Shown here in pieces: positions 8,081 through 15,038 of a stretch of 64,000 nt of DNA. Source of the stretch: a virus. Every line of letters starts with the position of its first letter. Position 1 is the first letter of the stretch. The notes under the pieces were generated by a model. The model was given only the letters and a program-made list of their open reading frames with translations. It searched no databases and was not told the origin of the DNA. The position numbers and the translations under genes are program-made. The stretch lies in IMG/VR virus record IMGVR_UViG_3300021364_000008, positions 1 through 64,000 of that record, one strand, 5' to 3'.

Positions 8081-8702
8081 AATTGAATTTTTAATATTGA
8101 AGTGTCTTATTAACAATGAAGAATATGCTAGAAAAGTTTTACCCTTTATTAAGGAAGAATATTTTGAAGAATTTGAGCAAAAGGTAGTATTTCAAGAAAT
8201 TTCTAAGTTTATTCTTGAGTATAATAAAATTCCCACAAAGCAAATTCTTGATATTGAAGTTGAAAAACGTAATGATATCAATGGAGATCAATATAAATCC
8301 ATAAGCCAACTAGTTGATAATCTTGATGAAATTGCTGTTGAATATAAATGGTTGATTGATTGTACAGAAAAATGGTGTAGAGATCGTGCAATTTATCTTG
8401 CCCTGATTGAATCTATTCAACTGGTAGATGATAAGGGTGATAAAAATAGAGATGCAATTCCATCAATATTGCAAGATGCTCTTTCAGTTTCATTTGACAA
8501 TCACGTAGGCCATGATTATCTTCAGGACTACAAAGGAAGATTTGAATTTTATAATAAAAAGGAGGAACGAGTTGAATTTGATTTGGAATATTTTAACAAA
8601 ATTACCAAAGGTGGTCTCCCTAATAAAACTCTCAATATCGCACTTGCTGGTTGTGTTCACCCAGAAACCAAAGTTAAGATTAGATTTAGGAAGATTTCTT
8701 GA
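8073..8702 (+). CDS. 41-N: Replicative helicase gp41 N-fragment with 16-residue N-intein
   Basis: Residues 1-193 are the N-terminal domain and linker of the DnaB-like helicase gp41, ending NKTLNIALAG just before the Walker A loop. Cys194 begins CVHPETKVKIRFRKIS and the frame stops after these 16 residues. CVHPETKV matches intein block A. The rest of the intein and the ATPase domain are encoded from 9389. An N-intein this short identifies the atypical split class. The last 17 bases overlap, in antisense, the end of the HNH gene. Without splicing the helicase has no complete P-loop. Confidence 0.9.
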   Translation: MDKIEFLILKCLINNEEYARKVLPFIKEEYFEEFEQKVVFQEISKFILEYNKIPTKQILDIEVEKRNDINGDQYKSISQLVDNLDEIAVEYKWLIDCTEKWCRDRAIYLALIESIQLVDDKGDKNRDAIPSILQDALSVSFDNHVGHDYLQDYKGRFEFYNKKEERVEFDLEYFNKITKGGLPNKTLNIALAGCVHPETKVKIRFRKIS

Positions 8703-9354
8703 TTTTGGAGTTTGGTGCTGGTTCTCCTGTTCCAAATTTCCAACCTTCGTTTAATTTAGTATCAACATCTTCTGGAAGTATTCTTTTCCATCCTTTTGTT
8801 CCTGGTAAGTGCATTACCTTTTTGCCTTTGTGTGCCTTTCCTCCAAGAGATGCTCTTTCCCTTCTTCCTTGATTTGATGCCCAGTAATTAAATTCTTTTG
8901 ATGCTCTCTTTTTTCCTCCAAGAGATGCTCTTTCTTTTCTGCCTTCTTCTGTGCTCCAATAATAAAAATTTTTAACTTTATTGTTTAGATATTCTTGTTT
9001 TTGAGTTTCTATTCCTTTAATCATCCATTCTTTTCTTTCTTCTACTGGTGTTGAAAAGAAACCAAGTTGATTATCTCTACAAAACTCTCCAATTATTTTT
9101 CTATGTTGTGGTGATAAATTAGCACCTAACATTTTCATAGATCTTAAATCATTTGGATTTTTGTAAATCTTCCAAAGTAAATAGTGTGCTATGATGTGTT
9201 CTCTAACATTCAAGTATGTGAGGTTGCAATCATCATCTGTTCCTCCCATATGTTTAGGAACAATATGATGCTCGTGTAGTCCTGAATATTTCTTATAGTT
9301 TTCTCTTCTTAACTTATTGCCTTCGCATAAGTTAGAATAGATACGATCAAACAT
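8686..9354 (-). CDS. HNH homing endonuclease, antisense, within split gp41
   Basis: This is the only convincing protein gene on the minus strand in this window. It encodes 222 residues with HNH core LHEHHIVPKHMGGT (about residues 26-39) and REHIIAHYLLW (about 52-62). Three related C-terminal repeats follow (EEGRKERASLGGK, NQGRRERASLGGK), which are probably NUMOD-type DNA-binding units. A GGGACAGGGA stretch precedes the ATG. It lies between the two halves of a fractured helicase gene but is transcribed against them and converges on gp41-N with a 17-base overlap. Confidence 0.9.
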   Translation of the reverse strand: MFDRIYSNLCEGNKLRRENYKKYSGLHEHHIVPKHMGGTDDDCNLTYLNVREHIIAHYLLWKIYKNPNDLRSMKMLGANLSPQHRKIIGEFCRDNQLGFFSTPVEERKEWMIKGIETQKQEYLNNKVKNFYYWSTEEGRKERASLGGKKRASKEFNYWASNQGRRERASLGGKAHKGKKVMHLPGTKGWKRILPEDVDTKLNEGWKFGTGEPAPNSKIKKSS

Positions 9355-9376
9355 TCCCTGTCCCTGCTACTGTTAT

Positions 9377-9384
9377 TATTTATA
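9377..9384 (-). promoter_or_regulatory. Late promoter for the antisense HNH gene
   Basis: TATAAATA on the minus strand lies 22 bases upstream of the HNH start codon at 9354. Unlike the + strand endonuclease genes, no hairpin spans it. Confidence 0.75.
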
Positions 9385-9388
9385 TAAA

Positions 9389-10561
9389 ATGTGGATTGAA
9401 AAAGAAACATCAATTGCTGAAATCAAAACATTACTTGATAATGGATATGAGGTAGAAGTTGATTCGCCTGATGGATATGTTCCAGTCAATTTCTTTATTA
9501 ACAAAGGAATGTATGATGAATATGTTTTAAAGGTTGATGGTGAAGAACCAATTAGGTGTAATGCCGATCATTTATTTGAAACATCTTTTGGGTGGATGAA
9601 AGCATCGCATCTTTTTGAAAAATATAAGACAAATCATTTTTTAACTAAAAATGATTATAAACTTGGTAGTGTCTTTAAAACAGGAAATCAAATACCTATT
9701 GTTGATATTAATGTAAATCACCCAAATCATAGGTATTATACTAATGGTGTTTCTTCTCATAATACTGGTGTGGGTAAATCTCTATTCATGTGCCATGTGG
9801 CTAGCTCCGTCTTGCTCCAAGGGAGGAATGTACTCTACATTACAATGGAAATGGCAGAGGAGAAAATTGCTGAGCGAATTGATGCAAACCTTTTAAATAT
9901 CCCAATTCAGCAATTGACAGATCTTCCAAAGTCAATGTTTGAAACCAAAGTTACAAACATTTCTAAAAAAACTCAGGGAACTTTTATAATTAAAGAGTAT
10001 CCAACTGCTTCTGCACATGCTGGACACTTTAAATCACTTCTTAATGAACTTGCACTTAAGAAATCATTTAGACCTGATATTATTTTCATTGATTACCTTA
10101 ATATTTGTGCTTCCTCTAGATATAGGGGAAACCTTTCTGTCAATTCTTATTCGTATATTAAGGCAATTGCTGAAGAACTTCGAGGATTGGCGGTGGAATT
10201 CAATGTCCCCATCGTTTCTGCTACTCAAACCACTCGCAGTGGTTATGGTAGTTCTGATGTTGAACTTACTGATACTTCTGAATCCTTTGGTCTCCCTGCT
10301 ACTGCTGATCTTATGTTTGCCCTTATTAGCACTGAAGAGTTGGAGGAGTTGGGGCAGATTATGGTAAAGCAACTGAAGAATCGTTATGCTTCAACTGATA
10401 AATATAGAAGGTTCGTCTTAGGAATTGATAGGTCAAAAATGAGATTATATGACTGCGAGCAATCAGCTCAAGAAGATATTCTTGACAACAGCAAAGAAGA
10501 CGAGTATGATTTCCATGAGGAAAACAAACCCAAGAAAACATTTGAAGGATTTAAATTCTAA
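9389..10561 (+). CDS. 41-C: 125-residue C-intein fused to gp41 helicase C-domain
   Basis: Residues 1-125 are a large C-intein: block B EEPIRCNADHLFE, block F PIVDINVNHPNHRYY and block G TNGVSSHN. Thr126 is the +1 residue and starts TGVGKSLFMCHVA, the Walker A loop. The rest is the RecA-type helicase core with IIFIDYLNICASS (Walker B) and PIVSATQTTRSGYG. Joined to the N-fragment the loop reads ALAG-TGVGKS. No clear Shine-Dalgarno precedes ATG 9389, and the sequence there is AT-rich. T4 gp41 unwinds the fork and carries the gp61 primase. Confidence 0.92.
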   Translation: MWIEKETSIAEIKTLLDNGYEVEVDSPDGYVPVNFFINKGMYDEYVLKVDGEEPIRCNADHLFETSFGWMKASHLFEKYKTNHFLTKNDYKLGSVFKTGNQIPIVDINVNHPNHRYYTNGVSSHNTGVGKSLFMCHVASSVLLQGRNVLYITMEMAEEKIAERIDANLLNIPIQQLTDLPKSMFETKVTNISKKTQGTFIIKEYPTASAHAGHFKSLLNELALKKSFRPDIIFIDYLNICASSRYRGNLSVNSYSYIKAIAEELRGLAVEFNVPIVSATQTTRSGYGSSDVELTDTSESFGLPATADLMFALISTEELEELGQIMVKQLKNRYASTDKYRRFVLGIDRSKMRLYDCEQSAQEDILDNSKEDEYDFHEENKPKKTFEGFKF

Positions 10562-10562
10562 T

Positions 10563-10973
10563 ATGACTAAAGAAATTGATACTAAAAAGTACATCGAATT
10601 TGTTTCTAAAACTACAAGTGCTCCAAGTTCTGATTATGCTGCACTTATGACTCGACTGACTCAACTAGAAACAGAAGATGCAAATGTTCCAAAACTTATG
10701 ACTGCCGCATTTGGACTTTCTGCTGAAGCAGGTGAATTTACTGAAGTTGTAAAAAAGATTTTCCTTCAAGGCAAACCATACAATGAAGAAAATGTATTTC
10801 ATATGAAAAGAGAACTTGGAGATATTTGTTGGTACATGGCCCAAGCATGTATGGCACTTGATACTTCATTTGAAGAACTGATGCAAATGAATTATGAGAA
10901 GCTAAGTGCAAGATATCCAGAAGGAACTTTTGATGTATGGCGTTCTGAAAATCGTAAGGATGGAGATCTTTAA
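10563..10973 (+). CDS. mazG: MazG-like nucleotide pyrophosphohydrolase
   Basis: The 136-residue protein carries the all-alpha NTP pyrophosphohydrolase pattern: FGLSAEAGEFTEVVKK supplies the ExxE metal ligands and MKRELGDICWYMAQ the ExxD pair. MazG is a widespread cyanophage auxiliary protein, proposed to hydrolyse nucleotides or alarmones. The ATG at 10563 lies one base after the gp41 stop. It ends at a terminator and is the last gene of this early run. Confidence 0.88.
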   Translation: MTKEIDTKKYIEFVSKTTSAPSSDYAALMTRLTQLETEDANVPKLMTAAFGLSAEAGEFTEVVKKIFLQGKPYNEENVFHMKRELGDICWYMAQACMALDTSFEELMQMNYEKLSARYPEGTFDVWRSENRKDGDL

Positions 10974-10978
10974 TACTT

Positions 10979-10999
10979 AGACCCTTAAGGGTCTTTTTT
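10979..10999 (+). terminator. Intrinsic terminator after mazG
   Basis: Perfect 6-bp stem AGACCC / GGGTCT with loop TTAA, then a T-run whose last T starts the TATAAATA late promoter. Confidence 0.85.
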
Positions 11000-11007
11000 T
11001 ATAAATA
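11000..11007 (+). promoter_or_regulatory. Late promoter TATAAATA
   Basis: A perfect octamer directly fused to the preceding terminator T-run, 27 bases before the start codon of the internal-protein gene. Confidence 0.85.
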
Positions 11008-11034
11008 TCCATAGAACAATATAAAGTATTTCAA

Positions 11035-12531
11035 ATGGATTCTAGAGAACTTTTGGGACTTATAGAAGCATATACTGCAGTATATAATGAAGATCTTCGT
11101 GAAGATCTTTATGAGGAGTATGAGTATGTTGATAATCTTTACGATGAAGAACTGGAAGAAGTTGTAGAAGAAGTTATCTACGATCTTCTTGATGAAGGAT
11201 ATGATTTTGAAGATGTCGAAGATATTCTCAAAGTAAATCTTATTGGAGAAGTTCTTTCCGAAGCAAGAGTTGATATGGCAGCTCGTGCAGCAAGACGTAA
11301 GGAAGCAGATGCAGCATCTGAAAGATCTGCTAAAGAGGCAAGAGGTAGAGCAGCAGCAAAAGAGAGATCTGAAAAAAGAGCAGAAAGAATTGCAAGAGTT
11401 AAGGGTGCAATTAAAGGTGGGATTGATAAAGTAAAATCTGCTATTAGGTCTGGAGTTTCTAAAGCAAAGGAAGCTGGAAGACAGGCTAAATTCCAAGCAG
11501 TAGATAAAAGAGTTGCTAAATATGCAACTGATAGGAATCTTCATCCATCTGCAGGAATGGCAGCAAGATCTAAGGATCCTGAAAAGAGAAGAGCATTAAG
11601 AAAAAAAGTTGCTGGTGATATTGCATCTAGAGCACAAGTTGCTGCATATAATAGAGGAAGAGAAGTTGCTCAATCTGCAAGTGATACTGCAAGAAGAGCA
11701 AAGCAAGGTGCTAAAAATTTGGCAACAAGAGCTGGCAGAGAAGTATCTGGTGCTAAGTCAGCAGTTAAGAGTGGAGTAAAGGGGGCAATTAGAAGAGCAG
11801 CAGAGAAAGTTGCTTCTGGTGCTTCTAGAGTTGCTAAGAGAATGAGTGAGGATTTTGAAGTTTGGGTAGAAGATCTTTTAAATGAAGGATATGATCTTTC
11901 TGAATATACTTGGGAAGAACTTGGTGATATCTATCTGTCTGAAGCAAAAAAATTAAGACCTGCGTCAGAAAGAATGGCAAGAACAATGACTTCTGCAGAT
12001 AGAAAAAGGCAAAAAAGAGAACGTGAATTGAGAGATGCTGGACAGCAAGCATTGGCAGATATTCGTGCATTGTCTAAAGCAGAAAGAGATAGATCTTCTG
12101 TAAATAACCAATCTTCTTCTAATCGTTCTACTCCTGATGCAGAAGTTCGCAGGATTCCAAAAGGACAAAAGGTTGATAGACTTGCAATGCAAGCAAAGAA
12201 AGCAATGGGTGAAGAAGTTGAAGTTTTTGATGTTGTTTTAGATTTTCTTTATTCTGAAGGTTACGTAGAAACTTTGGAAGAAGCAGAGTGGATTATGGCA
12301 AATGAATTTGACTCTGAAGATATTGATGCCATTTTAGAGGTATATGAATTGACTGAAGCAGGAAGAATGCATAGTTCATCTGCACAACAAGCAGGATTCA
12401 AGAAAATTAAAGATATGGAATCTGGTGGACCAGGTGCTGGTAAAGTTAGAAGTGATGGTGAAATCAGAAACGAAAGGGGTGGACAAGCATTTTTAGATAA
12501 AATTGCTGCAGCAAAGAAAAAAATGAAGTGA
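11035..12531 (+). CDS. Basic virion internal protein with protease-type cleavage sites
   Basis: This 498-residue protein alternates strongly acidic helical modules (residues about 1-76, 275-303 and 395-441) with long Ala/Lys/Arg-rich segments like histone H1 (for example KGGIDKVKSAIRSGVSKAK). Each acidic module ends in L-x-E-A: LSEA at 74-77, LSEA at 301-304, LTEA at 439-442. L/I-x-E before A or G is the cleavage consensus of the T4 prohead protease gp21. I infer a prohead core or internal protein cut into basic DNA-binding peptides that are packaged with the genome. It is expressed from a perfect late promoter. Confidence 0.72.
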   Translation: MDSRELLGLIEAYTAVYNEDLREDLYEEYEYVDNLYDEELEEVVEEVIYDLLDEGYDFEDVEDILKVNLIGEVLSEARVDMAARAARRKEADAASERSAKEARGRAAAKERSEKRAERIARVKGAIKGGIDKVKSAIRSGVSKAKEAGRQAKFQAVDKRVAKYATDRNLHPSAGMAARSKDPEKRRALRKKVAGDIASRAQVAAYNRGREVAQSASDTARRAKQGAKNLATRAGREVSGAKSAVKSGVKGAIRRAAEKVASGASRVAKRMSEDFEVWVEDLLNEGYDLSEYTWEELGDIYLSEAKKLRPASERMARTMTSADRKRQKRERELRDAGQQALADIRALSKAERDRSSVNNQSSSNRSTPDAEVRRIPKGQKVDRLAMQAKKAMGEEVEVFDVVLDFLYSEGYVETLEEAEWIMANEFDSEDIDAILEVYELTEAGRMHSSSAQQAGFKKIKDMESGGPGAGKVRSDGEIRNERGGQAFLDKIAAAKKKMK

Positions 12532-12540
12532 CATAGTAAG

Positions 12541-12576
12541 ACCCCCCCCCTTGACAAATCTGTTGAGGGGGTTTTA
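12541..12576 (+). terminator. GC-rich terminator with C9 tract
   Basis: A run of nine C and CTTGACA pair with TGTTGAG plus five G, then TTTT. The 5' arm contains TTGACA, the -35 box of the next promoter. Confidence 0.75.
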
Positions 12577-12580
12577 TACT
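12551..12580 (+). promoter_or_regulatory. Sigma70-type promoter overlapping terminator
   Basis: TTGACA (12551-12556), an 18-bp spacer and TATACT (12575-12580), 20 bp before the methyltransferase ATG. The -35 box is in the terminator 5' arm. Confidence 0.72.
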
Positions 12581-12600
12581 ATTAGAACTTACATGAGATT

Positions 12601-13365
12601 ATGGTAGATCTAAGAATTGGCAATTGCATTGAATTGGCAAAAAATCTTGAAGATAATTCTATTGATTGTATAGTAACTTCTCCCCCATACAATAAGTGTG
12701 GTGTTGGTGGAGGATTATTTCGTAAAATTGAATATGCAGATTTTGATGATACTCTTCCAGAACAAGAGTATCAGATTCAGCAAATCGAACTTTTAAATAT
12801 TTTATTTGAAAAAATAAAAACTTCGGGATCTTTATTTTATAATCATAAAGTTAGATACTACAAAGGCAGTGCAATTTCTCCCTGGGAATGGTTGACTAAA
12901 ACTAAGTGGAATATTCGGGAAGAGATAGTTTGGAATCGTGGCAGTGGCCCCGAAATTTCTGGATATAGATTTATTCAAACAGATGAAAGAATTTATTGGT
13001 TGTGTAAAGGAGATAAACATCCACGTTTACCTAGACGTTGTGCTGAATGGACTAGTGTTTGGAAATTTAACCCTGAAATGAAAAATCCTCATCCTGCTCC
13101 ATATCCAATTCAACTTCCTGCAAGATGCATTCATGCTGTAATGCAAGAACCTGGTGTTGTTCTTGATCCGTATAGTGGATCTGGAACAACTGGACTTGCT
13201 GCAACTCTATTGGGACATCAATACATAGGATTTGATTTGTCTGAAAAATATCATGAAATGGCTAGGAAAAGAATTGAAAATCCATCTGAAACTGATATTA
13301 AAAAGTTTTTTGATGAAGTTGGAAATAATGTTCAAACTTCTACAAGTATATTTGATAGATTGTAA
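12601..13365 (+). CDS. DNA methyltransferase (amino-group type)
   Basis: The 254-residue protein has catalytic motif IV TSPPYN near residue 26 and the SAM-binding motif I region DPYSGSGTTGLAA near residue 183. Motif IV before motif I with a recognition region between is the beta-class order of N4-cytosine or N6-adenine methyltransferases. SPPY is more usual for N4-cytosine enzymes but does not settle the base. No restriction partner is nearby, so it is an orphan, perhaps for protection from host enzymes. It has its own early promoter in the middle of a late region. Confidence 0.85.
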   Translation: MVDLRIGNCIELAKNLEDNSIDCIVTSPPYNKCGVGGGLFRKIEYADFDDTLPEQEYQIQQIELLNILFEKIKTSGSLFYNHKVRYYKGSAISPWEWLTKTKWNIREEIVWNRGSGPEISGYRFIQTDERIYWLCKGDKHPRLPRRCAEWTSVWKFNPEMKNPHPAPYPIQLPARCIHAVMQEPGVVLDPYSGSGTTGLAATLLGHQYIGFDLSEKYHEMARKRIENPSETDIKKFFDEVGNNVQTSTSIFDRL

Positions 13366-13366
13366 A

Positions 13367-13374
13367 TATAAATA
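13367..13374 (+). promoter_or_regulatory. Late promoter TATAAATA
   Basis: A perfect octamer two bases after the methyltransferase stop, 41 bases before the next start codon. Confidence 0.75.
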
Positions 13375-13415
13375 ATTTTAGGATATAAAATCTAAAAAGT
13401 TTGTAGTCAAATATT

Positions 13416-13844
13416 ATGGCTAGAAAACTAAGAAAGAGCTCTGTAAAATTAAAGCCACTTTTAGTTTCACAAAGAGAAAAATTAAAAAAGCAAAGATCTA
13501 AAAGTAGAATTGAAATACTTCAGGAAAATATAAAATATATTAGTGATCCTGAAGATATAATGATAGAAATTATTGATTTATTTAAAGAAACTCATGTAAT
13601 TCCTGAAGTTGGAAATTATTATACTTTCATATATAATGCAAAAACTCCAAATTTACTATATGATCAACATCCATTAATTGCCGCAATAGAGAATCATAGA
13701 TGGGGATTTAGAGGTTTAAATTTTCATTGGAATGAAATTAGAAATTATACTTGGAATGAAGTTGCTGGATTTTTGCATGTAGTGGAGGATGATGAAATTA
13801 TGTCCATGAGAAATATAAATTATGCCAAATATATGAGAAAATAA
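13416..13844 (+). CDS. Conserved cyanophage late protein
   Basis: This 142-residue protein has a basic N-terminus (ARKLRKSSVKLKP) and a conserved-looking core with YTFIYNAKTPNLLYDQHP, RWGFRGLNFHW and NYTWNEVAGFLHVV. I recognise the core as common to cyanomyoviruses but know no function. It stands behind a late promoter among virion genes, so a structural or assembly role is likely. Confidence 0.7.
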   Translation: MARKLRKSSVKLKPLLVSQREKLKKQRSKSRIEILQENIKYISDPEDIMIEIIDLFKETHVIPEVGNYYTFIYNAKTPNLLYDQHPLIAAIENHRWGFRGLNFHWNEIRNYTWNEVAGFLHVVEDDEIMSMRNINYAKYMRK

Positions 13845-13866
13845 ATATAGTATAATAAAAAAAAGT

Positions 13867-15024
13867 ATGAAAAAATTCTCTGCATTTATATCAGAAGCAA
13901 AAGAATCTCTTGCATCTCAAAGAGCCAAAAAGATGGGTCTTAGGGGAGATGGTCATGGATCGTGGTATAATGCAGCTGGAGAATTTATTGCTAAAACTGA
14001 AGGTGGGGAATTAAAATTTTATACCAAGGGGCAGAGAACTCCTGGAAAAGATGTTCCTCCAGACCAGCAAAAAAAACCTCAAGAATTTCAAAAAGTTCAG
14101 CAGCAAGAACCGGCACCAGAAGATAGTGAAGGTAAAAAAGTAACTTTAGTATTTGGTAAGTTCAATCCACCAACTAAAAAGAATCTGCAATTGTTCAACT
14201 ATGCAAAAATGGTTGCTGCTGGATCTGATTTGAGGATTTATCCTTCTAGGTCACAAGACTCTAATATGAATCCTTTAAAACCAGATACTAAAATTGAGTT
14301 TATGAAAAAAATGTTTCCATCATTTAAAGATAATATTGTAAATGATGATGAGTCTAATACTATTTTTGATGTTCTCAAAAAAGTTGAAAATGATGGATAT
14401 AGTGATGTAACTATTGTGGTTGGATCTGATAGACTTGGTGAATTTAAAAGTCTTGCTCAAAAATATAATGGAACTCTTTATAACTTTGATGATATTAGTG
14501 TAGTTGCTGGTACTGAGAAAGATGGCGATAATGAAATGTCATCCAAAATGAGGGAGTTTGTTTCCCAAGACAATTTTGCTTCGTTTAAGTCTGGACTCCC
14601 TTCTAATTTTAAAGATGGTGAAAAATTATTTAAAAAAGTAAAGTCTGGAATGGGATTAGATGCTAAAAAAGAGGGAGTTGAATTGTGGAGAATTGCTCCC
14701 AAATTAAGATATAAAAATCTCAGAGACAATTATATTGGAGGTAATATTTTTAAGAGTGGAACAATTGTGGAAAATATTAATACTGGATTGAGGGGTAAGA
14801 TTATTCGTCGTGGAACTAACTATCTCATCTGTGCTACTGAAGAAAATCTAATGTTCAAATCTTGGATTACTGATGTAGTAGAGAAAAAATCATTTACTGA
14901 TGTATCTGGTGTTCCTGCAGATCAAAGAGAAGTTGGAACTCCAGCACTTACCAAATACACAATGAAAATGGCAGATGTGAAGAAAATTCGCAATTTCATA
15001 AATAAGTATAAGGCTAAAAAGTAA
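13867..15024 (+). CDS. Nucleotidyltransferase-like internal protein, degenerate active site
   Basis: Residues 1-11 (MKKFSAFISEA) resemble the T4 capsid-targeting sequence of internal proteins, with an I-x-E/A cleavage point after residue 10. A linker rich in Pro and Gln follows. From about residue 94 comes a cytidylyltransferase-like domain: LVFGKFNPPTKKN, then IYPSRSQDSNMNPL, VTIVVGSDRLGEF and MSSKMREF. In active enzymes the first motif ends in (H/T)xGH; here it reads TKKN, so both the glycine and the second histidine are missing. The C-terminal part (about 270-385) is unassigned. It is probably packaged and possibly no longer catalytic. Confidence 0.72.
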   Translation: MKKFSAFISEAKESLASQRAKKMGLRGDGHGSWYNAAGEFIAKTEGGELKFYTKGQRTPGKDVPPDQQKKPQEFQKVQQQEPAPEDSEGKKVTLVFGKFNPPTKKNLQLFNYAKMVAAGSDLRIYPSRSQDSNMNPLKPDTKIEFMKKMFPSFKDNIVNDDESNTIFDVLKKVENDGYSDVTIVVGSDRLGEFKSLAQKYNGTLYNFDDISVVAGTEKDGDNEMSSKMREFVSQDNFASFKSGLPSNFKDGEKLFKKVKSGMGLDAKKEGVELWRIAPKLRYKNLRDNYIGGNIFKSGTIVENINTGLRGKIIRRGTNYLICATEENLMFKSWITDVVEKKSFTDVSGVPADQREVGTPALTKYTMKMADVKKIRNFINKYKAKK

Positions 15025-15038
15025 AACATTTTATACTC

